Below are positions 27,851 through 36,762 of a stretch of 64,000 bases of DNA, in pieces. The stretch is from Pseudoalteromonas galatheae. Lineage in GTDB: Bacteria > Pseudomonadota > Gammaproteobacteria > Enterobacterales > Alteromonadaceae. The notes beneath the pieces were generated by a model. The model had not been told where the DNA came from, did no database searches, and saw only the letters and a program-made list of their open reading frames with translations. The first letter of the stretch is position 1; each line of letters starts with the position of its first letter. Made by a program: the position numbers and the translations under genes. The stretch is taken from assembly GCF_005886105.2 (NCBI RefSeq), contig NZ_PNCO02000002.1, forward strand, positions 868,001-932,000, written 5' to 3'.

Positions 27851-29425
27851 ATGAAAAACTCTATGTTAACAGTCAGTATTGCCATGGCACTTGGCATGGC
27901 AGCATCGAACGCATTTGCACATGGTTATATGGATAGCCCAAAGGCAAGGCAGGCTATTTGTGAGGAGCAGGGCGGATTTTGGTGGCCAAAAGATGGAAGT
28001 AATATCCCAAACGCGGCATGTCGAGCAGCTTACCTAGCATCTGAGCATGTGCAGTTTGTTCAAAAGCATGAGTTTGCAGCGAATGTTACCGATTACTTTA
28101 ATCTGCAAGCTGTACAGGCTGCTGTTCCTGACGGACAACTTTGTGCTGGTGGCGATAGAAATAAAGCGGGCATGAATATCGCGTCGAGTGAGTGGCAAAG
28201 GACCGTGATAACGCCAGATGCTCAAAACCAAATCAAAGTTAGATTTCGCGCAACAACGCCTCATAATCCCAGCTTTTGGCAATTTTATCTTACCAAACCG
28301 GAAGCGGATATTCGCTCAAAGCCCCTAGGGTGGCAAGATTTAGAGCTGGTGCAAGAGTATGGCAATGTTGATTTTTTCGTTGCGCCAGATGGTAAACGCT
28401 ATTATGAAATGCAGATCGCGGTGCCGAGTAAATTTAGAGGAGATGCTATCTTATATACGCGTTGGCAGCGTGATGATGTTGTAGGTGAAGGCTTTTACAA
28501 TTGTAGCGACGTCACCATAGTACGAGATACTACACCGACTGAGCCGGTAAGTTGGACGTCTGCTGGATTCTTTATCAAACAGGGTCAACTAGCCAATGTA
28601 GGCGATACGGTATGGCTACGGGTTTTTGATGGTAATGGCCAAGAATTGGTACAAGAAAAGCTGCTCATAACACAAAGCAATATCAATCATTGGGCTGCGC
28701 AATTTTCCAGTACACTTAATAATAATCATGCGAATACGTTACAAATTGGCGTACAACAAAGTGACGGAAATATTGTATTTGATGCTGCGCAACTCGCTGC
28801 TAATCAGCTATTTGTCAGTGATCCCCAGTACACTTTTAACCTTTCAATTTTAGCTAAGCCACAAAACCGTGCTCCTGTGGTTCATACCCCCGCCGCTATC
28901 ACGCTAAAAGAGAGCTCAAGTACATCACTTCATGTTCATGCGTTTGATGATGACAAAGATCCGCTTACCTTTGCATGGCAGATACCATCGCCACTGAACT
29001 ACAGCGGTAGCGGTGCAACTATCACGTTGACTGCGCCTGAGGTTCAGCAAAATACCGACTATCAAGGGCAAGTAACCGTCTCTGATGGCACATTTGAGAA
29101 AACTGTTAGCTTTACTATCACAGTGACTAACCAAAGTACACCGCCAAATGATGACACGTGGCGTGCCGATCAAGTATATACCGCTGGCGATATCGCAGTG
29201 TATCAGGGCAAAAGCTATCGCGCTAAATGGTGGGTAAAAGGTCAAAAGCCCGATCAAAGTGATGCGTGGGAGCTGGTAGACAAGTCCGATGCTAGTAACA
29301 CATGGAATGCCAATAAGGCATATACCGGCGGCGACAGAGTAAGTTATCAAGGTGTTGAATATCAAGCGCGCTGGTGGACCCGTGGTGAGCAACCAGACAC
29401 TACTTCCGTATGGCGTAAGCTTTAA
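27851..29425 (+). CDS. Secreted AA10 lytic polysaccharide monooxygenase with two chitin-binding modules
   Basis: 524 residues. The signal peptide is removed after AFA23, exposing His24 (HGYMDSPKARQAIC), the first ligand of the copper histidine brace; the second is probably His138 in ATTPHNPSFW. The AA10 domain ends near 225 (YNCSDVTIV). A GbpA-like middle region and an Ig/PKD-like domain (about 340-425, HVHAFDDDKDPLTFAWQ) follow, then two CBM5/12 modules (about 435-478, TWRADQVYTAGDIAVYQGKS; and 483-524, YTGGDRVSYQGVEYQARWW). It should cleave crystalline chitin oxidatively outside the cell or mediate adhesion to it. Single transcription unit with a hairpin after the stop. Confidence 0.94.
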   Translation: MKNSMLTVSIAMALGMAASNAFAHGYMDSPKARQAICEEQGGFWWPKDGSNIPNAACRAAYLASEHVQFVQKHEFAANVTDYFNLQAVQAAVPDGQLCAGGDRNKAGMNIASSEWQRTVITPDAQNQIKVRFRATTPHNPSFWQFYLTKPEADIRSKPLGWQDLELVQEYGNVDFFVAPDGKRYYEMQIAVPSKFRGDAILYTRWQRDDVVGEGFYNCSDVTIVRDTTPTEPVSWTSAGFFIKQGQLANVGDTVWLRVFDGNGQELVQEKLLITQSNINHWAAQFSSTLNNNHANTLQIGVQQSDGNIVFDAAQLAANQLFVSDPQYTFNLSILAKPQNRAPVVHTPAAITLKESSSTSLHVHAFDDDKDPLTFAWQIPSPLNYSGSGATITLTAPEVQQNTDYQGQVTVSDGTFEKTVSFTITVTNQSTPPNDDTWRADQVYTAGDIAVYQGKSYRAKWWVKGQKPDQSDAWELVDKSDASNTWNANKAYTGGDRVSYQGVEYQARWWTRGEQPDTTSVWRKL

Positions 29426-29445
29426 TGTAAAGTCCCTCTAACAAA

Positions 29446-29471
29446 TCACTGGCAGATATTGCTGCCAGTGA
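29446..29471 (+). terminator. Terminator-like hairpin after the LPMO gene
   Basis: A 10-bp perfect stem TCACTGGCAG / CTGCCAGTGA with a 6-base loop, followed by the weak tail GATAAAATTTTC. It also lies between the convergent ends of the LPMO and yaeQ genes. Confidence 0.7.
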
Positions 29472-29516
29472 GATAAAATTTTCAATGATTTACATCATCT
29501 AACACAGAGCAGAATG

Positions 29517-30053
29517 TTACATCAGCTGCTGCGGTTTGATTTCAATATTAGTGCTATCAGAGCTTACCCATACTTCGCCATCTTGAATAGTAATGGTAAG
29601 CTTAATACTGCGATCTGCTAACCGGGCTAAAGCCTGAGTCGCGCTATAATCCAAACTGAAAATACTTAGATTTTTAAAGTCGTATAATTTAGGCTGATGT
29701 TTTTGCCACCAAATCGCCTGATTATTTTCGCCATAAGTATAGAGGACCACTTGCTTTGATTTATTACACGCTTTTTTAAGGCGCTTCTCATCGGGCAGTC
29801 CTAGTTCAATCCAAAGCTCAATCTCTTCGCTGTAATTCTTAACCCATAGTTCAGGTTCATCGTCAGCGCATAAGCCTTTAGTAAACTCAAGTCCCTCACA
29901 CGCATTTAGTGCATAGGCAAGTAAACGGATCATTAACCGTTGTTCGTTTTCAGAAGGGTGTTGAGCTAGTGTTAAATTAAAGTCTTGGTAAACATGTCTG
30001 TCCATATCACTGAGTGATAGTTGGGCTTTAATGATGGTGGATTTGAGCGCCAT
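29517..30053 (-). CDS. yaeQ: YaeQ family protein
   Basis: 178 residues, whole-length match to YaeQ: MALKSTIIKAQLSLSDMDRH, LTLAQHPSENEQRLMIRLLA, LEFTKGLCADDEPELWVKN. The fold is a small PD-(D/E)xK nuclease-like domain. The E. coli member was once linked to RfaH suppression, a claim later withdrawn, so the function is open. Single gene; converges on the LPMO gene. Confidence 0.93.
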   Translation of the reverse strand: MALKSTIIKAQLSLSDMDRHVYQDFNLTLAQHPSENEQRLMIRLLAYALNACEGLEFTKGLCADDEPELWVKNYSEEIELWIELGLPDEKRLKKACNKSKQVVLYTYGENNQAIWWQKHQPKLYDFKNLSIFSLDYSATQALARLADRSIKLTITIQDGEVWVSSDSTNIEIKPQQLM

Positions 30054-30127
30054 AAATTTGCTTAAAAAATTTTTGCGCTAGTATAGCGGGTCGAGATAAC
30101 AATTTACAGAATGTGATTGTGGAAATG

Positions 30128-30156
30128 AAACACAGCCTCGCAATGAGGCTGTGTTT
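30128..30156 (-). terminator. Terminator of the LRR lipoprotein gene
   Basis: A 12-bp stem AAACACAGCCTC / GAGGCTGTGTTT with loop GCAAT, 30 bp beyond the stop of the minus-strand gene; T/A runs on both sides. Confidence 0.85.
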
Positions 30157-30186
30157 ATTTGAGAAGCTTAATGCTTAGCGTTAATA

Positions 30187-32868
30187 TTAATTACAGCTAG
30201 TCGAGATATGCCAAATATTGGGCAAAGACTCTTTTAGTTTGCTTACTTGAGCACAGTCGACATTTGGATTTCTATATAAACTTAGATATTCTAGATTGGT
30301 CAAATCGAATAGCGGTGACAGATCCGAAATGTTGGTATTGTCCAACTCTAAACGAGTAAGTTCGGCGTAATTTTTAATTGAACCATAGTTTGTCAGCTTG
30401 GTACCATTCAAGTCCAAATAAGTTAAAGTAGTAGGCAAGCCAAAAAGCGTGAAGTCATATACGGTTTGGCTATTTGTATTTAACTCAAATGAGGTCAATG
30501 ATTGAGGAAGTGTAGCTTTAGCCGTTAGTTCACCTGTGAGTCTATAGATATCTAGACTCTGTAAGGTGTGGAGCTGAGCTAAGCTAGGGTCTCGTAACAA
30601 CGAACTATTAACCGAGCCATCCAGTCTTAAAGTCTTAATTGCTTCAAACTGTGTAATTCCATTTAATGATTCAATTGCTGAGCCATTACAATAGAGTGAG
30701 GTATTACGTACTGCATCTTGATACCTTTGATCTACAATACACTGTTTAAATGCCGCATCTGTAATTAAGCTCAAATCGACCGGCTTCATAATACAGTTAT
30801 AGTTAGAAAGGTTTGTTGTCACACCATCGAGAGATGTTAATAGCTCCTGATCATCACAGTAAATGGCACTACTTTGTATTTCAAGTCTTTCCAGATTGTT
30901 TAAACTGGCAAGCATGTCAGCTCTAAAAAACTCGGAAAAGTTTTTTAATGTTAATGATTTAAGTTTAGTTAACGATGCTATCTCAGAGATATCAGTCGCT
31001 TTAGAATAGTAAATCCACAGGGTTTCTAAATTTTCAAATTGAGATATCTGAGTGATATCTTCTAGCTCTTTAAAGCCGCTGATCTTGAACGATTTCAAGC
31101 TCGAGTTTGAACCTAGAGAATCGAGAGTTGTGATTTTCTCTTCATTACCATAATAGTGGCCTTTTGATAATTCAACTGATTCGAGCGCGGGCAAGTTAGT
31201 CAAGTTCACCATGTTTGAATAGCTGCTGCTCTTCACGTTTAGTGTTTTTAAGCTTGGTAATGTTGCTTCATTTGAAGCCTCAAATAAATTAACTTCTAGA
31301 TTAAGTGTTTCTAATGCTTGCATTTTACTTAACGTATCTAGTGCAAAGTTTGAGTAATCGCTGTCGACGGTGAGGTTGCGCATATTTTCAAGCTCAGACA
31401 ATGCGCTAAAATCCGCGGTACTATCCAATTCATGAATATACAATTCGGTTAGGTTTGGTGTGAAACTTAGCCAGCCTAGATCATTAACGTTACGTAACTG
31501 ATCGAGCTTCAATGATGTTAACTTCTGCATCGCTTGTAAAAAGCTAAGAGAAGAAAGGTTTAACCTCTCCAAAGACAAGGATTGCAGTTCCGTAAAAGTT
31601 GATAGCTCATTGACATTATCAACGTTTAAATTGTTTAATGACAGGGATGTCAGCTTCGTATTACCACTGATGTCCGCGATATCAAACTCAGCATTATTAT
31701 AATAACTACCAAGACCTAGTTTTTCCAACTCACTAAACTTTTCTAAGAATGAGAAATCTTCAATCTGCGTTCTGTTGAGTACGAGTGTTGTCAGATTTGT
31801 TTTGGCTTCTATTGCTGTTGAGTCAGCGGCTTCGATATTGTCAAGTGTTAATGCTGTGAGGTTAGGTATAGAGCTTAAAAATGACAGTGAGTCGAGATCG
31901 TTTATATATGTCAAAGATAAACTTTGCACGTTACTAAAGCGTTTTAGGGTATTTTTATCATCAATGCTTAGAGTACGTAAAGCCAAACGAGTGAGCTTGT
32001 CACTTGGAAGTTGACTAAGTTGTATCGTTTCATATTGGTTACTGTAGTTGTCTATTTCAAGCGTATGAAGCTGTGCAAAGCCTGATAGATCTAACATCTG
32101 GAACGCTAGCTGTTTACCAAAAATATCTTCTTTGTTTTCAACAATAGACAACGACTCAAGTTTATTGAGCTTACTAATTTGTTCTAAATGTGCATAATTA
32201 TTTGAGTTGTCCTGGGCTTCGGCAAACGCGTTATCGAGCTTTAACGCGGTGAGCGTAGAAATTTGAGCTAACTCTTCGAGATTATCCAATTCTGCGTTTT
32301 TAATAGATACCGTAGATAAACCACTAATACCAGAGAGCCCTGCTAATGTTGCAATTGGGTAGTCTGTACAGTCAACAACTGAAATACCTACGTCTTGATG
32401 TGTATCTGATAAACATTGCGCCAGCGCTGTGTCAGAAATCGTTAAGCTTGAAAGTGGAGCGTAAGCACTTAGGTTGACAGTTAATTCTTGTGAGCTTGAG
32501 TCCCCTTTATCGTCTGTCGCAGTTAACTTAAACGTTAACGTGGTCGCTTCATTGATGTCAGGTGCCCGAAATTCGAGCGTTTCGCTATTATCATTTATCA
32601 GCTCGACTGTTGTTCCTGCCGTTTGCTCCCACAGCAAAGTTTCAATCGCACCATCTTCATCTGTTACGGTCGCAACGGCTGTGATTGAGTCTCTTTCCAT
32701 TGCTGTAATTGGTGCTAGGCTTGCAATTACTGGGGCTTTGTTAGTAGGTGTGACTGGTTTGTCAGTTCCTGTATCATTGCTGTCGCTGCCACTTCCACCG
32801 CCACATGCGGCTAGAGTTGATGCAAGCAATGAAGTTACGATTCCTTTGTATATAGCGCTTTTGATCAT
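30187..32868 (-). CDS. Leucine-rich-repeat lipoprotein (internalin-like)
   Basis: 893 residues. Lipobox LAAC with Cys22 followed by a Gly/Ser/Asp-rich linker, then an Ig/PKD-like domain (about 45-135: APVIASLAPITAMERDSITA; TLTFKLTATDDKGDSSSQ). From about 145 to the end run leucine-rich repeats of about 21-23 residues with the bacterial LxxLxLxxNxI-like pattern (TLKSLTLKNFSEF, NLEYLSLYRNPNV). Three cysteine-flanked caps recur (LAQCLSDTHQDVG...VDC; FKQCIVDQRYQDA...YC; the C-terminal NVDCAQ...TSC). A surface or periplasmic binding protein; the partner is unknown. Separated by 278 bp from the upstream pore-former-like operon, so membership of that operon is doubtful. Confidence 0.85.
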   Translation of the reverse strand: MIKSAIYKGIVTSLLASTLAACGGGSGSDSNDTGTDKPVTPTNKAPVIASLAPITAMERDSITAVATVTDEDGAIETLLWEQTAGTTVELINDNSETLEFRAPDINEATTLTFKLTATDDKGDSSSQELTVNLSAYAPLSSLTISDTALAQCLSDTHQDVGISVVDCTDYPIATLAGLSGISGLSTVSIKNAELDNLEELAQISTLTALKLDNAFAEAQDNSNNYAHLEQISKLNKLESLSIVENKEDIFGKQLAFQMLDLSGFAQLHTLEIDNYSNQYETIQLSQLPSDKLTRLALRTLSIDDKNTLKRFSNVQSLSLTYINDLDSLSFLSSIPNLTALTLDNIEAADSTAIEAKTNLTTLVLNRTQIEDFSFLEKFSELEKLGLGSYYNNAEFDIADISGNTKLTSLSLNNLNVDNVNELSTFTELQSLSLERLNLSSLSFLQAMQKLTSLKLDQLRNVNDLGWLSFTPNLTELYIHELDSTADFSALSELENMRNLTVDSDYSNFALDTLSKMQALETLNLEVNLFEASNEATLPSLKTLNVKSSSYSNMVNLTNLPALESVELSKGHYYGNEEKITTLDSLGSNSSLKSFKISGFKELEDITQISQFENLETLWIYYSKATDISEIASLTKLKSLTLKNFSEFFRADMLASLNNLERLEIQSSAIYCDDQELLTSLDGVTTNLSNYNCIMKPVDLSLITDAAFKQCIVDQRYQDAVRNTSLYCNGSAIESLNGITQFEAIKTLRLDGSVNSSLLRDPSLAQLHTLQSLDIYRLTGELTAKATLPQSLTSFELNTNSQTVYDFTLFGLPTTLTYLDLNGTKLTNYGSIKNYAELTRLELDNTNISDLSPLFDLTNLEYLSLYRNPNVDCAQVSKLKESLPNIWHISTSCN

Positions 32869-33146
32869 CTTAATATCTTGTTTTATTGAATAGTCAGAAA
32901 GCGTAGAAGTGTACTTTATTTAAATACTTGTTTCCAATAGTTACACATGTTTTTTAGCAATGGTATAGCTATGCGCTTTAGGTATGGACTTTAAAAACAA
33001 AAAATCAATAAACTAAAAGGGATCGGTACATTTTGCTGGAGTCGTTATAACTCATTGATAATTAAAACGAGAAGCGAGGCTATATAGCCTCATTGGTTGG
33101 AAAACAAAATAATAAGGAGGAGCGGATAACGGAATAACCGTGTTGT
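32869..33146. other. Gap between the CDC-like operon and the LRR gene
   Basis: No gene. Contains the small palindrome GAGGCTATATAGCCTC (33076-33091), possibly a weak end signal of the operon, and the presumed promoter of the LRR lipoprotein gene. Confidence 0.4.
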
Positions 33147-34283
33147 TTAATCAACGTTTGCAATTGCCGATTCAATGCGGTTCTCGCATAGAGTTGTGCC
33201 AGGCAATGTTGCACAATACTCACCAGCTTGCTCAAGTCCAATGCGCTGAGAGTTGCGGGCTGTAATGCGAGCTGTAAGCTGCTCAATTTCAAGTGGGTCG
33301 TCAGACACGGCTTTAAACGCATTTAATCTCTCTATTTCATCATAAACGAGATCTTGGTAACTCCTAAGTCTTGCCGATAGTGCAATATAGCGATTAGATA
33401 TTCCTGTCAGGCCTGCGTAAGCCAAATCATAATGGCCAGAATCTTCATAGTCTTCGACTTCATATTTCAATATATTCAAATGCTCGTCTTTAAGGTCGTT
33501 AACGTAGTTCCCACCATCAAGTAAGTAGCTAAACAAACTGTCGGCATATGTTATACAAGGAGTTAGATTATCGGTCTTACAGTGCATGGTGCCATTTTTA
33601 GTTAGCCTTGCCAGTTCTGGTGTCATGCCGCCATCGGTGTTTACTTGAATTGTATAAACGGCATCTTGCGTTGCATCTTGAAATACTTTGGTCTTGGTGA
33701 AGGTTTTGCTGAAGAAAAGAAATTTCACTTTTATTTTGGTCTGAAACCACTCGTATTTAGTACGATCTTTGAAGTGAAGCTTAGCTGTGACATAAATACG
33801 TGATCCGAGTTTGATATTGTGAATAAAACTATCTCCGCAACGACTCCTTACTTGATTGGGATCTGTGCTAAGTAACTCAAGTATGGTAGGTTTAGTCGTT
33901 CGATTTTCAAAGTTATAGCTTCCTTTTTCATAAGTTAACTCGACCGCAGAAGCTGCAGAATTTCGATTCTTGGTTACTTTCCTGCGCATAGAAAACTTAG
34001 CTGAACCACCGAAAATAACTAAATTTATACCCGCTTTTACACTCCCAGTGATGGTATTGATCATTGTATCGGAGTCAAAGTCGCCGCGATAAGCTAAATC
34101 GCCCATACTGCCACCTTGAAATTGCCACTGACCATCTAGGCATGATTCAAGTGGTATGCCTAGTTTCTGTTCAAATCCCTGTCCCAATTGCTCTTTTTCT
34201 GTATTTAGCGAGTAGTAGGTGTGTGTATTTGCGTTAAAGCTCAACAGGCCACAGAGCACTATGGGTATGATTCTCAAGTGCAT
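33147..34283 (-). CDS. CDC/MACPF-like secreted protein C (most divergent paralogue)
   Basis: 378 residues with a signal peptide (MHLRIIPIVLCGLLSFNANT). The most divergent of three paralogues in this operon. Shared features: GDSFIHNIKLGSRIYVTAKL at the place where the others have the YG strand motif, a following VYTIQVNTDGGMTPELARL, a CX7C pair (Cys235, Cys243, in CKTDNLTPC) and a CX8C pair near the end (CATLPGTTLC). Here YG has become LG. Long helices fill the C-terminal third. It could be an assembly partner or a regulator of the other two. The homology to pore formers is weak for this one alone and rests on its paralogues. Confidence 0.65.
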   Translation of the reverse strand: MHLRIIPIVLCGLLSFNANTHTYYSLNTEKEQLGQGFEQKLGIPLESCLDGQWQFQGGSMGDLAYRGDFDSDTMINTITGSVKAGINLVIFGGSAKFSMRRKVTKNRNSAASAVELTYEKGSYNFENRTTKPTILELLSTDPNQVRSRCGDSFIHNIKLGSRIYVTAKLHFKDRTKYEWFQTKIKVKFLFFSKTFTKTKVFQDATQDAVYTIQVNTDGGMTPELARLTKNGTMHCKTDNLTPCITYADSLFSYLLDGGNYVNDLKDEHLNILKYEVEDYEDSGHYDLAYAGLTGISNRYIALSARLRSYQDLVYDEIERLNAFKAVSDDPLEIEQLTARITARNSQRIGLEQAGEYCATLPGTTLCENRIESAIANVD

Positions 34284-34391
34284 ACATAAATTCCTGTAAA
34301 TGGTTTGCTGTGGAAAAGGGCGAGAAAATAGCTACATCTGGTAAAATAATTACTATCTTTTCGCCCAAATGAACAAATTGAGTATTAGTTC

Positions 34392-35900
34392 CTAATTCTC
34401 AAAAGCCGTTCCATAGGTGGGGAGCGCTGTTTTACAGGGCAACCATACCATGACACCTGAAGCCGGGTCGTTAGCGTCAACGAATGATGGTGCCCAACCT
34501 AGCTTTCTGAATCCGAGTGAGACATGATTTTCTTCAACACCAAAGTTTGCTGTTGCTTCTCGTGCATTTTCACACTTGAAATATTGCGTCATGTTATCCG
34601 CTGGTATATTCAAATCAGCCAGTGTGTAATTGCGAATGCAACCAACACCGTTACCACTACAAGTGTTGAGGTAGTCATTCCACGCATCGGTACAAGCTGT
34701 TCCATAAGGGTTATCACGACAAATCCTAGCATACTGCTCGTAGATCCAAGCGTTGTTATACGCTGCTTCTTGGACTCCTTCCGCTTTTTGACGTTGTACA
34801 TCCGTCATCCAGCTAGCGTATTGCGCAAGTACACCACGCGCACGGTGCTCATGATTAACCGATTTTTTGAATTGGTCTTCGAGCCATAAAGTACGGTAGG
34901 TGGTTTCAAAGCGAATATCTTTATTACCCGAATCTAAACGACGTACATCTTGTGAACTGATCTCGTAAGGCGTTGCCTTGTAACGCACTACGTTGTAATC
35001 AGATAGCGCATTAAACTGATCACCAAAGTCATTCTTCGCGTAGTTCACAGCTTGTTCAAATAGGGTAAAACAAGGCTCGTAGTTATCGAGCGAACAAGTG
35101 ATGATATTGTTAGGAATTATACTGAGTAGTTGCTTTGGATCACCGCCTTTTTGTAAAGCTCTGACAGTAATGCGCACACTTTTCTTGAGGTCTTCATCAA
35201 TATAATTAAGCTTACCATCAACGCTAATGCCTATATTACCAGCACCGTAGCTTACACCCAAGTAACCGCCAATTTCGCTTTTATGTTGTTCACTTAAGTA
35301 CTCGATTTTCATGTTGATTAAGAGTTGTGCGCCATACTCAATTTCACTGATAAATGCATCACCCGCCAAGCTCATTAGCTTGCTTTGATATTCATTTGCT
35401 AGCGTATTGCCTGACGGCGTCAAGGTGTAACCTAGATTGGCGTCTACTGGCTTTAGTACACGTTTTTTTGGTGTCAGTGATGCTTGAAAAGTATAAGTAT
35501 TAGAAAACTCTGTAGATGACATCTCTTTGGCTAAATGACCACCTGCTTTTACTCGAATAACAGGAAAGCCAACATCAACATCAACATTACCGTTGAGTTG
35601 ACGGAGCACTTCGTCGTAACTGCCATTGTTGACAAGTTCAAATTGCACGCGAGTATTACCCAATGTTTCAACGGTTTGACCTGCAACAGTTTGGACATTC
35701 AAGAAGCGTTTTTGATCGCTATTGTAGGCTGTACCTAGCACAACATGGTCATTCATCAGGCCTGGAATTTCACTTTGGAAAGTATTTACACTTTGTGCTT
35801 TTTGCATTAATGCAGCTTCATTTACGAAGTCCGAATCCGCGAATGCGAAAGGTGCCGTACTGGCCATTAACGCCGCGATAGTATGTTTATATAAATTCAT
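34392..35900 (-). CDS. CDC/MACPF-like secreted protein B
   Basis: 502 residues, signal peptide with cleavage near AFA21. Paralogue of protein A over its first 390 residues: VVLGTAYNSDQKRFLNVQTV, FISEIEYGAQLLINMKIEY, VRITVRALQKGGDPKQLLSI. The segment [FV]-[IV]-S-x-I-x-Y-G followed by an alternating strand, and 50 residues later a strand ending in GGDP, is how domain 3 of cholesterol-dependent cytolysins reads (SSVAYGRQVYLKL and AVILGGDP). The CX7C pair is Cys269/Cys277 (CSLDNYEPC) and the CX8C pair is in ICRDNPYGTAC. An extra C-terminal stretch of about 90 residues (from NDYLNTCSGNG) is unique to it. No undecapeptide of classical cytolysins. Ribosome site AGGTGG. Confidence 0.7.
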   Translation of the reverse strand: MNLYKHTIAALMASTAPFAFADSDFVNEAALMQKAQSVNTFQSEIPGLMNDHVVLGTAYNSDQKRFLNVQTVAGQTVETLGNTRVQFELVNNGSYDEVLRQLNGNVDVDVGFPVIRVKAGGHLAKEMSSTEFSNTYTFQASLTPKKRVLKPVDANLGYTLTPSGNTLANEYQSKLMSLAGDAFISEIEYGAQLLINMKIEYLSEQHKSEIGGYLGVSYGAGNIGISVDGKLNYIDEDLKKSVRITVRALQKGGDPKQLLSIIPNNIITCSLDNYEPCFTLFEQAVNYAKNDFGDQFNALSDYNVVRYKATPYEISSQDVRRLDSGNKDIRFETTYRTLWLEDQFKKSVNHEHRARGVLAQYASWMTDVQRQKAEGVQEAAYNNAWIYEQYARICRDNPYGTACTDAWNDYLNTCSGNGVGCIRNYTLADLNIPADNMTQYFKCENAREATANFGVEENHVSLGFRKLGWAPSFVDANDPASGVMVWLPCKTALPTYGTAFEN

Positions 35901-35911
35901 GTTGCCACCTA

Positions 35912-36751
35912 TTACTTCACGTAAAGGAGGTAATCTTCTACCTCACCGGAGTCTACTTCTTTACACGCGTCATTACTGCCACCGAGGTAATCCATGGTGA
36001 CACGCATTTTCGTCATGCCCTTTTTTGCGCTTGCAGGCGGTGTGATCTCGACTTGCATTGCTTGCTCTGATACCCCTGCAAACAGGATTTCCTTGGCATC
36101 TTTAAAATCACCGTCTTGATTCCAGTCGATAAATACGTGCCAAGTTTCAGGATATGTTTCTGTACCACTAAATCCGGGTGTTAACGTGAGCTGGTAGCTT
36201 TTATCAACGTAAATCTTTGCCGTATCACCTATATAGTTGCTATAGAAAGTATTGCTACTGGTATTCTCGATATTGGAAAACTTAACCGATTTGATGAACT
36301 CATAGGCCCGCTCGCGAGATTTAGTTGCGCAGTAATTTGGAATGGGTGGTGCAACTAAGACGGCACTGACGCGATAGTCTGAAGGGATCTGCAAACATGT
36401 TGTAGTCGGTGACTTCCCTGCAAACCAATTCTTTGGATTTGCATTATCTTCATCACCAAACGTAAAGTATTTAGCATCCGCTCTTAATGCACTGTTTTTA
36501 TACAGCATTACTTTTTTGAGATTGGCGATTTTCTCTTCATTTGGGATTGGAGTCGTGGGGTCAAAGATATTATCTGAAACCTCTACTAATAGCCCTGGAT
36601 AACACTTTTCTAGCCATTGGAAACGACCAAGCGCTTGCTGAGGCGTGAGGACATCTCTAGATTCAAATAAAGTCGAGCTTGCCTCTGCAGGCGGCGTGAT
36701 AGTCGCTGCGAGTGATGCAACAAATGTGCTGGTTAGCATGACTTTTAACAT
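35912..36751 (-). CDS. Secreted protein with C-terminal GEVED domain
   Basis: 279 residues. Signal peptide MLKVMLTSTFVASLAATITP with cleavage near AEA. The first 150 residues are unrecognised. The last 130 form a GEVED domain: YVDKSYQLTLTPGFSGTETY, WHVFIDWNQDGDFKDAKEIL, MRVTMDYLGG and the closing SGEVEDYLLYV that names the family. The M4 protease at the head of this operon carries two such domains, so the same module appears in two gene products. An upstream in-frame start would overlap the previous gene; the ATG at 36751 has an AAGGAAT site and leaves 11 bp. It may dock to a shared partner on the cell surface. Confidence 0.75.
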   Translation of the reverse strand: MLKVMLTSTFVASLAATITPPAEASSTLFESRDVLTPQQALGRFQWLEKCYPGLLVEVSDNIFDPTTPIPNEEKIANLKKVMLYKNSALRADAKYFTFGDEDNANPKNWFAGKSPTTTCLQIPSDYRVSAVLVAPPIPNYCATKSRERAYEFIKSVKFSNIENTSSNTFYSNYIGDTAKIYVDKSYQLTLTPGFSGTETYPETWHVFIDWNQDGDFKDAKEILFAGVSEQAMQVEITPPASAKKGMTKMRVTMDYLGGSNDACKEVDSGEVEDYLLYVK

Positions 36752-36762
36752 AGTCTTATTCC

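Noticed and set aside
33080..33322. 80-codon minus-strand ORF at the end of the CDC-like operon
   Set aside because: Overlaps the end of protein C in another frame, with no ribosome site or domain.
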